Shown piece after piece: positions 54,489 through 63,738 of a stretch of DNA of 64,000 bases (its first letter is position 1; the number at the start of each line of letters is the position of its first letter). A model generated the notes under the pieces. It worked only from the letters and a program-made list of their open reading frames with translations. It had not been told where the DNA came from and ran no database searches. The position numbers were made by a program, and so were the translations under genes. Source of the DNA: Gammaproteobacteria bacterium (GTDB lineage Bacteria > Pseudomonadota > Gammaproteobacteria > Burkholderiales > Nitrosomonadaceae); the NCBI GenBank assembly GCA_015709615.1, contig CP054179.1, forward strand, positions 124,001-188,000, in the 5' to 3' direction.

Positions 54489-55671
54489 AGTTGGAATGCT
54501 CTATCGGCAATTTAATATTGATTTCCGTGCCTTCATTGCAGGCACTGCGCACCGACAATGTGCCGCTCATGGCAATGACGCGCTCGCGCATACCCAGCAA
54601 TCCCAAGCCGCGAAATCGCTGATGGATATTATAACCTTTACCATTATCTTCAATGGTAAGCAACAGGCAATCATCCGCTGGTTCAACGCCATTTTCGCGG
54701 CTTAGGCTGATTTGCGCCCAGCTCGCCTCTGCGTGATTGTAAATATTGGTCAATCCTTCCTGGACGATGCGGTATACCGCAATATTGATCGATTCGCTCA
54801 GCTTATCCAGTTCGCCGCTTAACTTGAGTTCGAGAATAATCTGCGGATGGTGCGTGCGCCATTGCCGCTTGAGTTCTGACAAAGCATCGATTAATCCCAC
54901 CGTATCCAATAACACGGGCCGTAACTGATGCAGAATGCCGTGGATTATTTTATTCATTTTCTGAGTGGATTCGTTGATAGCCCGCGTACTGATAGCGATC
55001 ATGGAATCACTTGATGTGTTGTTCAGAATAACTTCGTTTTCCACGCGGATAACCGTTAGCCATTGCCCCAATTCATCGTGCAATTCACGTGCGATCAATC
55101 GCCGCTCTTTTTCCTGAATATGGAACAGCTTTTTCATAAGTCGTCTGTTTTCATGCAATAAATTGCGGTTGAGATGGATTGTTTTTTTTAGCTGACTGAT
55201 ATCGGACATGATCATCAAGCAGGTGTCGCTATCGCACATGAGCGTGCTTTCCAGCCGGATATAGCTGAGTTGATCGTTAGCGTTTTTGATTTTCAGATCG
55301 ACAGCGGCTTTGCCCGAAGCCGTGAAAATTTTCTGCAGATATTGGATAAAGGCTTGCTGGTCGATATCGAAAAAACAATCGGTAAATGATTTGCCGATCA
55401 AGAACTCCCGGTTATTTCTCAGCAGCTCTTCGCCCGCTTGGTTCAGCGACAAAATGTGTCCGGTTTTGTTTAAAGTCAAAAAACCGACTGGTGCATACTC
55501 GTAGAGATCCGCGTAACGTTTGTGTGATTGGTTCAAGAGCAATTGCGTTTCAAGGAGCTCCCGGTTTTGCAATGCCAGCTCCCGGTGAGAAATCTGTAAC
55601 TCGCTTAGTAGCTCGGTTTTACTTTGCCGTATATCATCATCTTTTCTTCGTTGCTCTTCAGTGTGCGTCAT
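54457..55671 (-). CDS. Cytoplasmic PAS sensor histidine kinase (HisKA_3 type)
   Basis: A 404-residue kinase with no membrane segment. An N-terminal coiled coil (ELLSELQISHRELALQNREL) precedes a PAS domain (YEYAPVGFLTLNKTGHILSL). The dimerisation helix RLIARELHDELGQWLTVIRV carries the phospho-His typical of NarX/DegS-like kinases, and the ATPase domain ends in GLGLLGMRERVIAMSGTLSV. Partner of the overlapping response regulator. Signal unknown; soluble PAS suggests an internal cue such as redox state. Confidence 0.92.
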   Translation of the reverse strand: MTHTEEQRRKDDDIRQSKTELLSELQISHRELALQNRELLETQLLLNQSHKRYADLYEYAPVGFLTLNKTGHILSLNQAGEELLRNNREFLIGKSFTDCFFDIDQQAFIQYLQKIFTASGKAAVDLKIKNANDQLSYIRLESTLMCDSDTCLMIMSDISQLKKTIHLNRNLLHENRRLMKKLFHIQEKERRLIARELHDELGQWLTVIRVENEVILNNTSSDSMIAISTRAINESTQKMNKIIHGILHQLRPVLLDTVGLIDALSELKRQWRTHHPQIILELKLSGELDKLSESINIAVYRIVQEGLTNIYNHAEASWAQISLSRENGVEPADDCLLLTIEDNGKGYNIHQRFRGLGLLGMRERVIAMSGTLSVRSACNEGTEINIKLPIEHSNYDETNLYPID

Positions 55672-55914
55672 GGCGTTTCCCCCGGCTCACATTAGCATTA
55701 CTGGAGCACATTGCGGTTGAGCCGATTAACCGCAATACATCAACTCAGAATATACATTACTATACTATCAAATTATGCCAAATGATAACGCTGTAATTTT
55801 ATGAGAGAAATCCTACAAATAAATAGCACGGGAAGGGCATCGAAAGCTTTTTCCATTTTGCATGGTAAGGTTGGAGCGCCGATTGGTTTCCTTGAAAATT
55901 AGGCGGATTTATTA

Positions 55915-58293
55915 GTGCGGTTCAATATACTGGCATTTGTTTCCGGTGTCGGCTTGTTACAGCAACAAGCGCAGCTACCGCAAGCGGAATGGGTTTGGAT
56001 TTTAATCTTAACCGCTATCGTCATCGGGTTGATGCGGCGTTATGCAACAAAGCAGTTTGTTGTGCTGAATAAAATTTTAGTAGGGTTGCTTTGCTTCGGA
56101 ATCGGTTTCTTTTGGGCTGCTGCATTTGCTCAGTGGCGCTTGTCCGATGCTTTGCCGCACGATTGGGAGCGTAAGGATATTCAGATTACCGGCGTTGTGA
56201 CGAGTGTGCAGCCGGAAAACGATCGCGGTATCCGCTTCCGCTTTGATGTGGAACGGGTGCTCACTAAAGGTGCAGTGGTTCCCCGGCATTTGGCATTATC
56301 TTGGTTTAAAGCACGACCGGCGGAAACGGCTGGCGCGGCTGTACCGGCGCTTCGTGCAGGGGAGCGCTGGTACATCACGATTCGACTTAAACAACCGCAC
56401 GGCAGCATGAATCCGCATGGTTTCGATTACGAAGCATGGGCATTGGAGCGTAATATTCGCGCAACCGGCTATGTGCGTCCTTCCGCTGAAAACCGGCTTT
56501 TGCAGGCATGGGTTCCGGCGCCGGCGCATTGGATCGAAAATGCGCGCGAAGAAATCCGACATCGTTTTGCCGCAAACTTATCCGGCCAAGCCTACACTGG
56601 TATTTTGCAAGCTCTGGTGATCGGCGAACAGCATGCGATTCCGCGCGATCAGTGGCAAGTATTCACGCGCACCGGGACCAATCATCTGATGGCGATTTCC
56701 GGTCTGCATATCACGATGATCTCCAGCATGGTTTTTGCGCTGGTTTTTTGGTTATGGCGGTGGAGTGCTTATTGGACGTTACGTTTACCGGCGTACCGGG
56801 CCGCTACTGCAGCAGGATTGCTGGCGGCTTTTGCCTATGCGGTGTTGTCCGGTTTTGCCATCCCGGCACAACGAACTCTCTACATGCTCGCCGTGGTGGC
56901 GGTTGCATTATGGCGGGGGCAGCGTACCTCGGCAACAATGGTGCTTGCGTGGGCGTTATTTTGGGTGGTTTTACTCGATCCGTGGGCCGTCAATGCGCCC
57001 GGATTTTGGCTGTCATTCGGTGCCATAGCCCTCATCATGCTGATTACGGTGGGGAGGATTGGTGCAAGCCATTGGCTTACTGGTTGGGTGCGGGTTCAGT
57101 GGGCAATTACACTGGGGTTAATTCCATTATTGCTAATCTTTTTCCAGCAAGTGCCGGTGCTGTCGCCGCTTGCCAATGCCATTGCCATTCCTCTGATCAG
57201 CCTCGCGGTTGTGCCGCTCACACTGCTGGCCGCGATACCCGTATTTGATTTTGTTTTGCCATGGGCGCATGCGCTATTAAGCTTCCTGATGGCGATTCTT
57301 CGTGCGTTGAGCGATTTCCCGCAAGCCGTATGGCAGCAGCATGCACCGCCGCTATGGACGATCCTCGCGGCCGCAATTGGAATTCTTTGGACGTTACTGC
57401 CGGGAAGCTTGGGGAGAGGATTCTTTGCCGGCTTTCCGGCCCGTTGGCTGGGGGTTATTGCAGTATTGCCGCTGTTTTGGGTATTGCCGCCACAGCCTAA
57501 AACCGGTGAATTATGGTTGACGGTACTGGATGTCGGCCAGGGATTGGCAGTCGTGGCGCGCACCGAACATCATGCGATGGTGTTTGATACCGGACCCGGG
57601 TTTGGCGATAGCGACAGCGGTAAGCGCGTTATCGTGCCTTACTTGCGCGGCGAAGGTATACAGCAATTGGATGTACTGATTGTGTCACACGCGGATAATG
57701 ATCATAGCGGCGGCGCATTGTCGGTAATGGCCGAGATGCCGGTTGATCTGCTGCTGTCGTCTTTGCAAGATGATCATCCCATAGCGCGCGCTGCAACTCG
57801 TTCAGCGCAATGCCACGCCGGGCATTCCTGGTACTGGGATGGGATACATTTTGAAATCCTGCATCCACTGACGCAGGATTATGCAAATCCACAGCGCCGG
57901 ATGAATGCAAACAGCTGTGTATTAAAGATTTCATCGGCTAATGGCAGTATTTTGATACCGGCGGATATCGAAAGTAAAAATGAACAAGCATTGCTTAGCC
58001 GCGCCAGCGATAAGCTTGCGGCGACCGTTCTGATTGCGCCGCATCATGGCAGCCTGTCTTCATCGACGGCTGATTTTGTAAATCAAGTGAACCCGGCGTT
58101 GACTATTTTTACGGTCGGTTATTTAAACCGCTATGATCATCCACATGCAGCTGTAATGGCTCGCTACCTCAATGCGAACAGCAATTTACTGCGCAGCGAC
58201 AGAGACGGTGCAATTTTGCTGCGTTTTGCGCAAAATGGCTGGTCGGTTGAAAGTTGGCGGAGAATCTACCGGCGCTATTGGCATCAGAGCTGA
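55915..58293 (+). CDS. comEC: ComEC/Rec2-type DNA internalisation protein
   Basis: A 792-residue inner-membrane protein, full length. An N-terminal DUF4131/OB-like region with KQPHGSMNPHGFDYEAWALE is followed by the competence domain with the signature TRTGTNHLMAISGLHITMIS and many hydrophobic helices, then a C-terminal metallo-beta-lactamase-like domain with DVGQGLAVVARTEHHAMVFD, LIVSHADNDHSGGA and APHHGSLSSS. It forms the channel for transformation and degrades one strand. GTG start at 55915; no strong ribosome site. Confidence 0.94.
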   Translation: MRFNILAFVSGVGLLQQQAQLPQAEWVWILILTAIVIGLMRRYATKQFVVLNKILVGLLCFGIGFFWAAAFAQWRLSDALPHDWERKDIQITGVVTSVQPENDRGIRFRFDVERVLTKGAVVPRHLALSWFKARPAETAGAAVPALRAGERWYITIRLKQPHGSMNPHGFDYEAWALERNIRATGYVRPSAENRLLQAWVPAPAHWIENAREEIRHRFAANLSGQAYTGILQALVIGEQHAIPRDQWQVFTRTGTNHLMAISGLHITMISSMVFALVFWLWRWSAYWTLRLPAYRAATAAGLLAAFAYAVLSGFAIPAQRTLYMLAVVAVALWRGQRTSATMVLAWALFWVVLLDPWAVNAPGFWLSFGAIALIMLITVGRIGASHWLTGWVRVQWAITLGLIPLLLIFFQQVPVLSPLANAIAIPLISLAVVPLTLLAAIPVFDFVLPWAHALLSFLMAILRALSDFPQAVWQQHAPPLWTILAAAIGILWTLLPGSLGRGFFAGFPARWLGVIAVLPLFWVLPPQPKTGELWLTVLDVGQGLAVVARTEHHAMVFDTGPGFGDSDSGKRVIVPYLRGEGIQQLDVLIVSHADNDHSGGALSVMAEMPVDLLLSSLQDDHPIARAATRSAQCHAGHSWYWDGIHFEILHPLTQDYANPQRRMNANSCVLKISSANGSILIPADIESKNEQALLSRASDKLAATVLIAPHHGSLSSSTADFVNQVNPALTIFTVGYLNRYDHPHAAVMARYLNANSNLLRSDRDGAILLRFAQNGWSVESWRRIYRRYWHQS

Positions 58294-58368
58294 ATCCAGC
58301 AATTCGACTCAAAAAGCATCACCCTGCTGGGGTTTGGTTGAAAGTTTGGATTGAAAACTTGGTCAACA

Positions 58369-59793
58369 TTAATCGGCTAATTCGATATTGCTAAAAATGA
58401 TGATGAAAGAAGTGCCCGTGCCGGGTTCACTGGTCACTTTGATTTTCAGTTTATTATTCTCCGCGGCAATTTTTACGATCGACAAACCGATCCCGCTGGT
58501 CGCCTTGTTATGCAGCGCCGCCCGAGGTGAGTAAAAATATTCATTGAATATGTTGGGTAAGTCTTTGTTCTCTATGCCGATGCCATGATCGGTGACGGTT
58601 ATGGTGGCGCTGTGATCACGCCGGCTAACAGTGGATGCAATTTCAACCGATGCATTGTTATGCGAATAAGTGATGGCATTGGTAATAATATTTTCCAGCA
58701 GTATATCGAGTTGATCAGGAATGACTTTACAGAAAAAATTATCAATCGATAGATTGAATACGATGTGTTTGGCATTGGCAACCGGGGTTAATTTCTCAAT
58801 ACACTTCTGCAATGTGGTCTGAATATCAACAGACTCAAAAACTGCGGTATTCAGGCAGGTATCTTTCAATCGCTCGAGTCTGAGCAAATCGAGGATCAAA
58901 CTCGACATGCTTTGGGCCCGGCTATCGATCTTGTCCAGCGCTTCGTTAACACCGTCCGAAGCATCGCCGCAATAGCCTCCCTTGATCAGATTAATCTTGC
59001 TACGGATAGCATCGAGGGGCGATTTAAGCTGATGCGTCATCAACACGGCGTATTGATCTTTTTCCACTTGTGCCTGGTTGATTTGTTTGTATGCATCCAG
59101 AAGATGACGTTCATGTGCACGAACAATCAGGGAAAGCCTCGAGACGACATACCAGACGATAAAAAACAAAATGTCGAGAAAAAACATCCACAGCATTGCG
59201 CCATCCCGGCGCGAGCTCTCAGACAGAAAGTGATTGTTGATCAACGTTGAAAGCGGTGCTTGGGTAACTAGAAAATTATCGAGAACGATTACAACCGTGT
59301 CCATCAAACAGACTAATATTGTTACATACAGACTTTCACGGGTAGAGAAAAAAATGCAAGCCAGTGCGATATGCAATACATAGAAAAAGGAAATCGGCGT
59401 GGTGGTGCTGCCGATATAATGCACAACAACGGACAAGCAGATCAGATCCACTATGATCTGTATCCACAAATTAATGGTGGGTGAATTATATTTGCCGGGT
59501 TTGCAACGATCTAATGCGAAGATGTAAGCGATATTGGCAATCACTAATACAATAATTACCGCAACAGGCCATTTTTGTTGCTCGCTGATACCAAATTGTG
59601 CCAGAACATCCGATGCGGACAGCATCAAGATTTCGAAAAAAACCAGTGTGACAATCAGCGCCCAGCGGAAAGTGATAAACCAGCGAATATTGCTGATTAA
59701 AACATCGTCACTGAGTTTGAGCTTGTCTCCTTTTATCTCAAGTAGAATATTCTGATTATTTGGCTTATCCCAGGAAAATTCTGTAGTCGCCAT
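58369..59793 (-). CDS. Membrane-bound sensor histidine kinase
   Basis: A 474-residue kinase. Residues about 35-215 contain six hydrophobic helices with short loops (ISNIRWFITFRWALIVTLVF, SFFYVLHIALACIFFSTRES), a membrane sensor like PrrB/RegB-type or MASE-like modules. The phospho-His lies in YAVLMTHQLKSPLDAIRSKI; the HATPase region has DILLENIITNAITYSHNNAS, GIGIENKDLPNIF and SGIGLSIVKIAAENN. It lies 15 bases after the response-regulator gene and is its likely partner. Confidence 0.9.
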   Translation of the reverse strand: MATTEFSWDKPNNQNILLEIKGDKLKLSDDVLISNIRWFITFRWALIVTLVFFEILMLSASDVLAQFGISEQQKWPVAVIIVLVIANIAYIFALDRCKPGKYNSPTINLWIQIIVDLICLSVVVHYIGSTTTPISFFYVLHIALACIFFSTRESLYVTILVCLMDTVVIVLDNFLVTQAPLSTLINNHFLSESSRRDGAMLWMFFLDILFFIVWYVVSRLSLIVRAHERHLLDAYKQINQAQVEKDQYAVLMTHQLKSPLDAIRSKINLIKGGYCGDASDGVNEALDKIDSRAQSMSSLILDLLRLERLKDTCLNTAVFESVDIQTTLQKCIEKLTPVANAKHIVFNLSIDNFFCKVIPDQLDILLENIITNAITYSHNNASVEIASTVSRRDHSATITVTDHGIGIENKDLPNIFNEYFYSPRAALHNKATSGIGLSIVKIAAENNKLKIKVTSEPGTGTSFIIIFSNIELAD

Positions 59794-59808
59794 TCTTGCA
59801 GAACCCGA

Positions 59809-60198
59809 TTATGCCGCGGCTCCCGTATGTTTTAAACGGTCGTTAATGGTTGCGAGTAAGCTGATCGGTTCGACGGGTTTTTCCATGATGCAAACCCATT
59901 CATGCGATCCATCCTCGAAATAAGGCCTGATCATATCGCCCAGCGAGGTCAGGAAGATGGTTTGTATTTGCGGAAAACGCTTGTGGATTTTTGCATAGGT
60001 GGTTAGGCCGGAATCCATCGATTCGACCATGACATCCAGGATCGCCAGATCAGGGCGCTTGTTTTCATCTTCCAAGGAATCGATAAATTCCTGCATCGAC
60101 AGATAACTGTCAACTTCATAGCCGTTTTTACACAGAATTCGTCCAACCGCCTCGCGGATATCCGCGTCATCGTCAACATGTGCAATTCGTAGTACCAT
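59809..60198 (-). CDS. Single-domain response regulator
   Basis: A 129-residue receiver domain only: acidic pocket RIAHVDDDADIREAVGRILC, phospho-Asp in LAILDVMVESMDSGL, the Thr/Ser in TIFLTSLGDM and Lys in CIMEKPVEPISLLATIND. No output domain, so it acts by protein contact or as a phosphate shuttle. First gene of an operon with the membrane kinase. Confidence 0.9.
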   Translation of the reverse strand: MVLRIAHVDDDADIREAVGRILCKNGYEVDSYLSMQEFIDSLEDENKRPDLAILDVMVESMDSGLTTYAKIHKRFPQIQTIFLTSLGDMIRPYFEDGSHEWVCIMEKPVEPISLLATINDRLKHTGAAA

Positions 60199-60367
60199 TT
60201 TAATTCTCCTTACTTCGTAATGTGAGCCCGGGAAACGGGTTTTTTTAGATAAACCGTTTTATCACCGGGGATATTTTGACCTGATCATATCTTAGCAAAT
60301 GTGAAAAATATGTGAATATCAACCAACGGTCAAGCGTCAAAAGCTATTGTGTAATATGACTGCAAAA

Positions 60368-61240
60368 TTATAAGAGATATTCGATCAGATAAACTCCGCC
60401 GACACTGCTAAATGGCATGAGTAAAGACAATATCATCGGATGGTGAAGTAACGGCTTAAATATTCCCTCCTTGAAATTTTCAATTTCGACGGTTAACGAT
60501 TTTAGTTTTACGATGTTATCGTTTTTTCTATATCGCCATTCATAAATCGGCGATTGCGCGGAATTTGTATTCAACCGTTTAAGTATTTCTTTTTTTGCAT
60601 ACATAGCCGCCGCTCTGAGTCTGAGCGCGCTCATTAGCGTTACCAAGGCAAAGAAAAGATAGATTAGTACCATATAAGGTGTGATCAGCCAATTGTCAAA
60701 ATAATGATTGCGAGAAATGATGATTAAAAACAAACAAATAAACGGATAAAAAATAAATTTGTTATGGATTGCCGTGTGCCGGTGAATAAAATCAAGCAGG
60801 ATTTTGTATTGAACGATATTTTCCGGTAAGCCGTACTTATTTTTATAAATTTTTGTCAATTCGACCGGCCAGATGATAGCGGGTTGATTGGCGAGTAGCT
60901 TAATAAAATGGCTGCTCAAATGTACGTGATCGGCGATATAAAGAATCAATGCGAGGTATGCTACAGTCACAGCAAAAGCAATCCTTCCAATCCAATCTAG
61001 ATTAAATTCCCCGCGAAATGGTGCTGGCGGTATGAGATTCGCCTGATCACCGAACATTTGAATAAGAATGATAAAAGAAATAAAAAGAAAAAATATGAAT
61101 AGTATTCTGAATATGGAAAATCCTAATTTTGCTTTCTCTCGATAGTTGCGCCAGATTGCTTCAAATGCAGAATCATCTATTTTCCAATTATCAATTGATA
61201 AGATAGATAGTTGTGATTTCCAAGGCTCTTTTTCCGCCAT
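60368..61240 (-). CDS. Hypothetical multipass membrane protein
   Basis: A 290-residue protein with four to five hydrophobic helices (for example SIFRILFIFFLFISFIILIQ, RIAFAVTVAYLALILYIADH, FIFYPFICLFLIIIS and YMVLIYLFFALVTLMS) separated by charged cytoplasmic loops. No family recognised. Its N-terminus is soluble and contains LSILSIDNWKIDDSAFEAIW. An IS1595-type element lies 84 bases before its start codon and may have altered its promoter. Confidence 0.75.
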   Translation of the reverse strand: MAEKEPWKSQLSILSIDNWKIDDSAFEAIWRNYREKAKLGFSIFRILFIFFLFISFIILIQMFGDQANLIPPAPFRGEFNLDWIGRIAFAVTVAYLALILYIADHVHLSSHFIKLLANQPAIIWPVELTKIYKNKYGLPENIVQYKILLDFIHRHTAIHNKFIFYPFICLFLIIISRNHYFDNWLITPYMVLIYLFFALVTLMSALRLRAAAMYAKKEILKRLNTNSAQSPIYEWRYRKNDNIVKLKSLTVEIENFKEGIFKPLLHHPMILSLLMPFSSVGGVYLIEYLL

Positions 61241-61323
61241 TTTATTTTCGGAGTGATTTTTATAAACCTCAGCGGTTTGTGATGGAAGAAATTCTTCCCG
61301 GATTTCTTCCTGGTTAATTTTTA

Positions 61324-62061
61324 GGGTCTTAGGAAGTTAAAGCGGGTTTAAACGTAACAATTTAAGAATTTCATGATAGAGATTATCACGGCGATGATTA
61401 AAACGAAATTCGGTTTCTTTCAAGTGCAGGTAGAAAGTATGTTCGGGCACACCATTGAACTTGGCCAAACGTCTTTTAGCAAAACTCCAGAAAGACTCGA
61501 TACCATTAATATGCCGCTCGCCACTGGCAAACTCATTGTCACCATGGTGAACCCTGAAGTGCTTATCAAAGCCGATATCGACCAATCCGTCATAACCACG
61601 CCATCCATCGGAATGGATTACGGTATCGGGCGCTACATGCCCACGGATAATGGCTTGCAATGTCGCTTTAGAGCAATCTGGAACAATCTCTGTATAAACT
61701 TTTCCTTGGCGTTTAAGCACACCAAAGACTATTGTTTTGCCATAAGCGCCCCGCCCCCTTTTACCCCTGACTCGCTGGGCACCAAAGTAAGACTCATCAA
61801 CTTCTACAGAACCTTGCAGAGGGGATTCAAGTTCGCAATTCTGGGCAATTCGCTGTCGTATTTTAAGATAAATGGTATTGACGGATCGGATAGAAATGCC
61901 GGTCAATTGGGCTGTGTCAGTAGCAGTAAAATCCATCGAAAAACATCGAATAAGTTGCCTGAATTTTGCTTCTCTGATTCGAGAACGAAAATAGTATCTG
62001 TTTTTAGCATTCATCTCAGAAAGTTAGCACACTTTAGTAAGTGCTTAACTTCCTAAGACCC
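61324..62061 (-). mobile_element. Complete IS1595-family insertion sequence (IS1016-like)
   Basis: The 738-base element has perfect 17-base terminal inverted repeats, GGGTCTTAGGAAGTTAA at 61324-61340 and its inverse at 62045-62061. ATTTTTA occurs directly before the left end (61317-61323) and directly after the right end (62062-62068), a target duplication of at least seven bases (family usual: eight). The single transposase gene fills it. Intact ends and frame suggest a recent insertion. Confidence 0.9.
61337..62014 (-). CDS. IS1595-family transposase (ISXO2-like DDE domain)
   Basis: A 225-residue transposase, full length for the IS1016 subgroup. The DDE triad can be seen as EVDESYFGAQRVRGKRGRGA, VIHSDGWRGYDGLV and HINGIESFWSFAKRRLAKFN. 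The N-terminus (SRIREAKFRQLIRCFSMDFT) precedes a helix-turn-helix. The stop codon lies inside the left terminal repeat. No frameshift seen, so it is probably active. Confidence 0.93.
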   Translation of the reverse strand: MNAKNRYYFRSRIREAKFRQLIRCFSMDFTATDTAQLTGISIRSVNTIYLKIRQRIAQNCELESPLQGSVEVDESYFGAQRVRGKRGRGAYGKTIVFGVLKRQGKVYTEIVPDCSKATLQAIIRGHVAPDTVIHSDGWRGYDGLVDIGFDKHFRVHHGDNEFASGERHINGIESFWSFAKRRLAKFNGVPEHTFYLHLKETEFRFNHRRDNLYHEILKLLRLNPL

Positions 62062-62139
62062 ATTTTTATTAGTTTGTATACGCGGTATAAAAGAAAGCTT
62101 GCCAGTAAAATCGTCAATAACCTTATCGTAAGTAACGGC

Positions 62140-62999
62140 TGTAAGAATTTCTAGCGTTGTTTACAGTATTCAGGAGAATACTGTAGATGAACATACACAA
62201 ACGCACTCGTTTAACATTATTGGATCGTCAGGAAATCTGGCGGCTGTATCAAACCCGGCTGTGGAAGGTAGTTCAGCTGGCAGAATACTTTCACGTCAGC
62301 CGGCCAACGATTTATGACGTACTGAAACGAGCCAGACTCCAGGAATTTACTCCGCGTAGCAGTACCAATCAGCGCTTCAAAACACTGCAGTATGGCCTCA
62401 AACGTAGAGCAAACCATCCAGGAGCGTCTCAAGCGTGAAGCGAAGCGCTATAACAAATCTTATCCGGGCGAGCTCGTTCACCTAGATAGCAAGCGGCTTC
62501 CATTATTGAAAGGACAGTCTGCCAATGAACCTCGCGAGTACCTGTTTGTGGCCATCGATGATTTCTCCAGGGAATTGTATGCCGATATCTTCCCCGATAA
62601 AACTCAATACAGCGCCGCTTGCTTTCTCATCGCTACTGTTGCCCAATGTCCTTATCAAATCGATTGCACTTATTCCGATAACGGCACGGAATTTAAAGGA
62701 ACTGACGGTCATGCTTTTGTCAAAGCTTGCAGGCAACACGGTATCGGTCAGAAGTTTACTCGTGTCAATCGTCCGCAAACCAACGGCAAAGCTGAGCGGG
62801 TCATCCGTACCCTGATGGACATGTGGCACAACAAATTCTGTTTTAAAGACACTGCTGACCGACGTATTCAACTTGTCCGTTTCATTAACTTCTACAATAC
62901 CGTTAAGCCTCATAAGAGTTTGAATAATGCCACCCCTTATGAAATACTCTTCGCTTATTTCAATCAACCTCTCTGTAAACAACCCTGAGATTTCTTACA
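62140..62999 (+). mobile_element. IS481-family insertion sequence with disrupted transposase
   Basis: Ends are TGTAAGAATTTC (62140-62151) and GAGATTTCTTACA (62987-62999), imperfect inverses that bracket an IS481-type transposase. Flanking bases do not form an obvious target duplication, so one end may be wrong or altered. The element interrupts an inovirus-like replication gene: the coding frame of that gene is open right up to the right end of the element. Confidence 0.7.
62187..62988 (+). pseudogene. IS481-family transposase, frame-disrupted
   Basis: Frame one (62187-62438) encodes the HTH region: HKRTRLTLLDRQEIWRLYQT, VVQLAEYFHVSRPTIYDVLK. Frame two (62392-62988) encodes the rve integrase core: PGELVHLDSKRLPLLKG, YLFVAIDDFSRELYADIFPD, YSDNGTEFKG (second Asp) and RVNRPQTNGKAERVIRTLMD (catalytic Glu region). 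In related elements these are one protein. The frames overlap at GGCCTCAAACGTAGAG (62394-62409); a small deletion or a shift is needed to join LKR to VEQTI. Confidence 0.78.
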
Positions 63000-63066
63000 C
63001 TTTCTACTACAGAACAGCCTGGCTTACCTGGGCGCAATCACCGACTCATTACTAATAGAGGTTTAT

Positions 63067-63339
63067 ATGAACAGAACCCAATTGCAAAGACTTGGAAAAG
63101 TCCAGTATGAGAATTTTAACGACCTCCCCAAGCATTTAAGAGCTACCTATGTTTCATGGCGCTACGGTTTTCCAATAGAACTAAAAAAATCACAGTTCTA
63201 TATTCACAGAAAAGCCTTACTCGCCTACGGCATCGATATTTCCATACCAAACAACGTTCAAACGATGCCTATTAAAGTAAAAACTATCGAACTGGCCGCG
63301 CTCACCGCTCCCGATTGGTATATCAAGAAATATGCTTAA
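63067..63339 (+). pseudogene. Inovirus-type replication protein, C-terminal fragment (Phage_X-like)
   Basis: Ninety residues from the first ATG. The sequence LPKHLRATYVSWRYGFPIEL followed by SQFYIHRKALLAYGIDISIP resembles the C-terminal domain of filamentous-phage rolling-circle initiators (gpII/gpX, RstA). The catalytic N-terminal part is missing: the frame stays open upstream to 63001, immediately next to the right end of the IS481 element. A stand-alone gene X product from the internal ATG is possible; AGAGG lies seven bases before it. Confidence 0.6.
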
Positions 63340-63432
63340 GTTTCGCGTTTAACCTTTTGATTTACGCTCCAAGTTCTATATCTGCCGGCTTGGGCACATG
63401 GCGTTAACAGGCGGTGTTTAGGAGTTTCAACC

Positions 63433-63738
63433 ATGTTAGAAAAAGTCAAAGTAACAGGCGTTACCTTCTTCAAAGATACCATCGACGGCAAGCCTATCGA
63501 TTCCGGTGCGGTTTTCATTGAAGAGCACTTGAATTTCCAAACCGGCAGATCGAAAGGCACCGCAACCCAGAAATACCCGCTAGGCGATGCCAGCAAAGCG
63601 CAAGCGTTGATGCACAACGAATTCCCGCTGATCTGCGAAGTCGAGTTCATGCGCGTTACATCGGGAACAGTGTCGAAAAACATTGTGAACTCGATTAAAC
63701 CAATCGCGTCCGCTGCTGCTACACCTAAACAACAGTGA
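63433..63738 (+). CDS. Inovirus-type single-stranded DNA-binding protein (gpV/RstB-like), tentative
   Basis: A 101-residue protein with an AGGAG site nine bases before its ATG. The sequence KVKVTGVTFFKDTIDGKPID, SGAVFIEEHLNFQTG and ALMHNEFPLICEVEFMRVTS is beta-rich and of the size and position (right after the replication gene, before coat genes) of filamentous phage helix-destabilising proteins. Assignment is mainly positional. Confidence 0.5.
   Translation: MLEKVKVTGVTFFKDTIDGKPIDSGAVFIEEHLNFQTGRSKGTATQKYPLGDASKAQALMHNEFPLICEVEFMRVTSGTVSKNIVNSIKPIASAAATPKQQ

Noticed and set aside
60199..60367. Terminator or riboswitch in the gap upstream of the response regulator at 59809
   Set aside because: CCCGGGAAACGGG-like pairing with a short T run is present, but it lies in the 5' region of that gene and no known riboswitch core is visible.
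62062..62139. A dif/XerCD-type attachment site for the filamentous prophage between the two IS elements
   Set aside because: The sequence TTTGTATACGCGGTATAA is palindromic-looking but does not fit the 11-6-11 dif pattern.
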